Shown: in pieces, positions 13,447-14,765 of the stretch
Layout of the letters: each line of letters opens with the position of its first letter
Numbering within the stretch: the first letter of the stretch is position 1
NCBI GenBank assembly: GCA_945787595.1
Contig: CALZJV010000083.1
Coordinates: 1 to 14,765 of the forward strand
Direction: 5' to 3'
Length of the DNA: 14,765 nucleotides
DNA from: an uncultured Desulfobacterales bacterium
GTDB lineage: Bacteria; Desulfobacterota; Desulfobacteria; Desulfobacterales; JAFDCJ01
Made by a program: the position numbers and the translations under genes
The notes under the pieces: model-generated
The model's input: only the letters and a program-made list of their open reading frames with translations
What the model was told of the DNA's origin: nothing
Databases searched by the model: none

Positions 13447-13814
13447 CACCCTTTTCCCGAGCAGACAGGGTAAGCGGTTTAATCCAGGAGGTCCTCTCAA
13501 ATTTGTTAAAAAAGGACATCCACGATCCTCGTTTGAAAATGGTGACGATCACAAATGTAAAAATGTCGCGCGATTTGAGACTGGCCCGTATTTATTTCTC
13601 AATTTACGGTGACAACAGTAAGGCGGAAGCGGCTGCCAAAGGTTTTGAAAGCGCGCGCGGATTCATTAAACGAAGTCTAGCGCGCAAACTAAGTCTGCGC
13701 TATATGCCGGATTTAACTTTTTTTTATGACGAATCTTTTGACTACGGATCTCATATTGATGAATTGCTGAAAAGAGTATTGACGGAAAATGGACGAAATA
13801 ATCAATCAAATTAA
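13443..13814 (+). CDS. rbfA: 30S ribosome-binding factor RbfA
   Basis: A 123-residue single KH-like domain protein that binds free 30S subunits and helps 16S 5'-end maturation and cold adaptation. Family features seen are RADRVSGLIQEVLSNLL (6-22), DPRLKMVTITNVKMSRDLRLARIYFSIYG, the helix GFIKRSLARKLSLRYMPDLTFFYDES and IDELL near the end. The length is normal. It overlaps ylxP by 4 bases and the next gene by 26 bases, so the three are co-translated. Confidence 0.96.
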   Translation: MTPFSRADRVSGLIQEVLSNLLKKDIHDPRLKMVTITNVKMSRDLRLARIYFSIYGDNSKAEAAAKGFESARGFIKRSLARKLSLRYMPDLTFFYDESFDYGSHIDELLKRVLTENGRNNQSN

Positions 13815-14661
13815 AAGAGCGCAACATCTTTTACTGGCCTCCCACTGCAATCCGGATGGAGATGCCGTCAGTTCTTTGCTGGCCATGGGTCTGGCATTGG
13901 CCAAACTGGATAAAAAAGTTACAATATACAACGCCAGCCCGATTCCGGCCGTCTATCGATTTCTGCCTTCAGCGGAGCGAATTGTCCGACATATTAAAAA
14001 AACAACGACTTATGATACAGCGCTTATCCTGGATTGCGGCCACATGTCACGGGTTGGCGAAGCTCACAGGAAGATCAGTCAAATACCGGTCATCATTAAT
14101 ATCGATCACCACGTCACAAATACCGGTTTTGGCAACATTCAACTCGTCGACCCGGGCGCCTGTTCCACAGCGGAAATCGTCTACGACTTGATAAAAGCTA
14201 TAAACGCTCCCATAGACAAAGCCATTGCAACGTCCATATATACCGGTATCCTGACCGATACGGGATCATTTCGGTTTTCTAATACCAACCAGGCCGCCTT
14301 TGCCATCAGCCAGGAGATGGTGCTATACGGTGTCGAACCTTATAATGTTGCCACCCTTACAAATGCCATGTTTACAGAAACAGAAACCCAGCCGGAAGAT
14401 GTAGACGGTATGATCAATTATGCCAGACGGATCGAGGACGTCAAAGTGGCCGCCCTGATCCAGGAACAAAGAAACGGTAATGTAAAATCAAACGAGTTAC
14501 GCAAATTTCATGTAAGCCTGCGTTCCGACGGATCGGTCGATGTGGCGGCCATCGCAGGATCTTTTGGAGGAGGCGGGCATTCCAGCGCGGCGGGATTTCA
14601 GGTCGAGATGACCATGGCGAAATTAAAATCTGAAATTATTACGTTGTCTAATGATTTGTGA
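13789..14661 (+). CDS. nrnA: DHH/DHHA1 phosphoesterase (NrnA-like), shortened linker
   Basis: This family degrades short oligonucleotides and dephosphorylates pAp or cyclic-dinucleotide products. The metal-binding residues are all present: SHCNPDGDA (D23, D25), LDCGH (about 82-86), the IDHH motif (105-108) and ILTDTGSFRFSNT. The DHHA1 nucleotide-binding GGGGH is at 260-264. At 290 residues it is shorter than the usual 310-340. The loss is confined to one place: EPYNVA (183-188) runs straight into TLTNAMFTE. In relatives about 35 residues (a helical 'Y.T..L.R..LL...L' linker and the first DHHA1 strand) lie between. The frame is intact and no residue of the active site is touched. The ATG lies inside rbfA (26-base overlap). 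Whether the protein is active is uncertain. Confidence 0.88.
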   Translation: MDEIINQIKRAQHLLLASHCNPDGDAVSSLLAMGLALAKLDKKVTIYNASPIPAVYRFLPSAERIVRHIKKTTTYDTALILDCGHMSRVGEAHRKISQIPVIINIDHHVTNTGFGNIQLVDPGACSTAEIVYDLIKAINAPIDKAIATSIYTGILTDTGSFRFSNTNQAAFAISQEMVLYGVEPYNVATLTNAMFTETETQPEDVDGMINYARRIEDVKVAALIQEQRNGNVKSNELRKFHVSLRSDGSVDVAAIAGSFGGGGHSSAAGFQVEMTMAKLKSEIITLSNDL

Positions 14662-14765
14662 TGGTAAAAGGCCGATTACAGACCTTTTAGTCCATTGCTG
14701 AAAAATGGCGTTAACTTCCATAATATAAAGCAATTGCACAAAAATTGGACAATCAGGATACTGGT
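14662..14765 (+). other. Right-edge non-coding DNA
   Basis: After the DHH gene stop there are 104 bases with no recognisable gene start. truB is the usual next gene in this order but is not visible. A loose TTGCAC-N17-GATACT (14734-14762) could be a weak promoter for whatever follows; the match is too poor to call. Confidence 0.5.

Noticed and set aside
14734..14750. Sigma-54-like promoter (TTGCAC-N5-TTGG)
   Set aside because: Lacks the essential GG and GC dinucleotides of the -24/-12 consensus.

Overview
The window is a chromosomal stretch of conserved translation and transcription genes, all on the + strand. Protein signatures and gene order look most like a sulfate-reducing-type deltaproteobacterium (Desulfobacterota, probably Desulfobacterales). 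Base composition is moderate, with AT-rich intergenic DNA. The lineage is inferred from family resemblance, not from a search.

Layout: (1) 1-1105, a small HsdR-N-like PD-(D/E)XK-fold protein followed by a zinc nucleoside/tRNA deaminase-like protein. (2) 1106-7525, infC-rpmI-rplT-pheS-pheT and a short MerR-type regulator. This is the classic IF3/L35/L20/PheRS cluster, but thrS is not seen upstream and the usually compact cluster is stretched by gaps of about 540, 220 and 230 bases filled with low-complexity repeats. (3) 7540-7840, a tRNA-Gly(CCC) gene with a consensus -35 upstream and an intrinsic terminator downstream. (4) 7864-14661, rimP-nusA-infB-ylxP(DUF503)-rbfA-nrnA-like, the standard 30S-maturation/transcription/initiation operon. 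truB, the usual next gene, would lie beyond the right edge.

The genes work together in building and running ribosomes. IF3 and IF2 act in initiation. L35 and L20 act in 50S assembly. PheST charges tRNA-Phe. RimP, RbfA and possibly YlxP act in 30S maturation. NusA acts in transcription elongation, termination and antitermination. The DHH phosphoesterase degrades short oligonucleotides or pAp.

The most notable points are these. infC must start at a non-canonical codon, almost certainly AUA at 1610, because an in-frame TAA lies inside the Shine-Dalgarno overlap and no AUG/GUG/UUG follows until residue 27. The NrnA/DHH protein appears to lack a linker of about 35 residues between its DHH and DHHA1 domains. 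The HsdR-N-like protein lacks the catalytic Glu of the ExK motif and carries a C-terminal four-cysteine cluster. Nearly every long intergenic gap holds a different degenerate, often palindromic repeat. Several strong hairpins sit in leaders of infC and rpmI and could be ribosomal-protein control sites. I see no CRISPR array, transposase gene, phage gene or defence island. The window is mainly housekeeping DNA, and the novelty lies in regulation and intergenic repeats.
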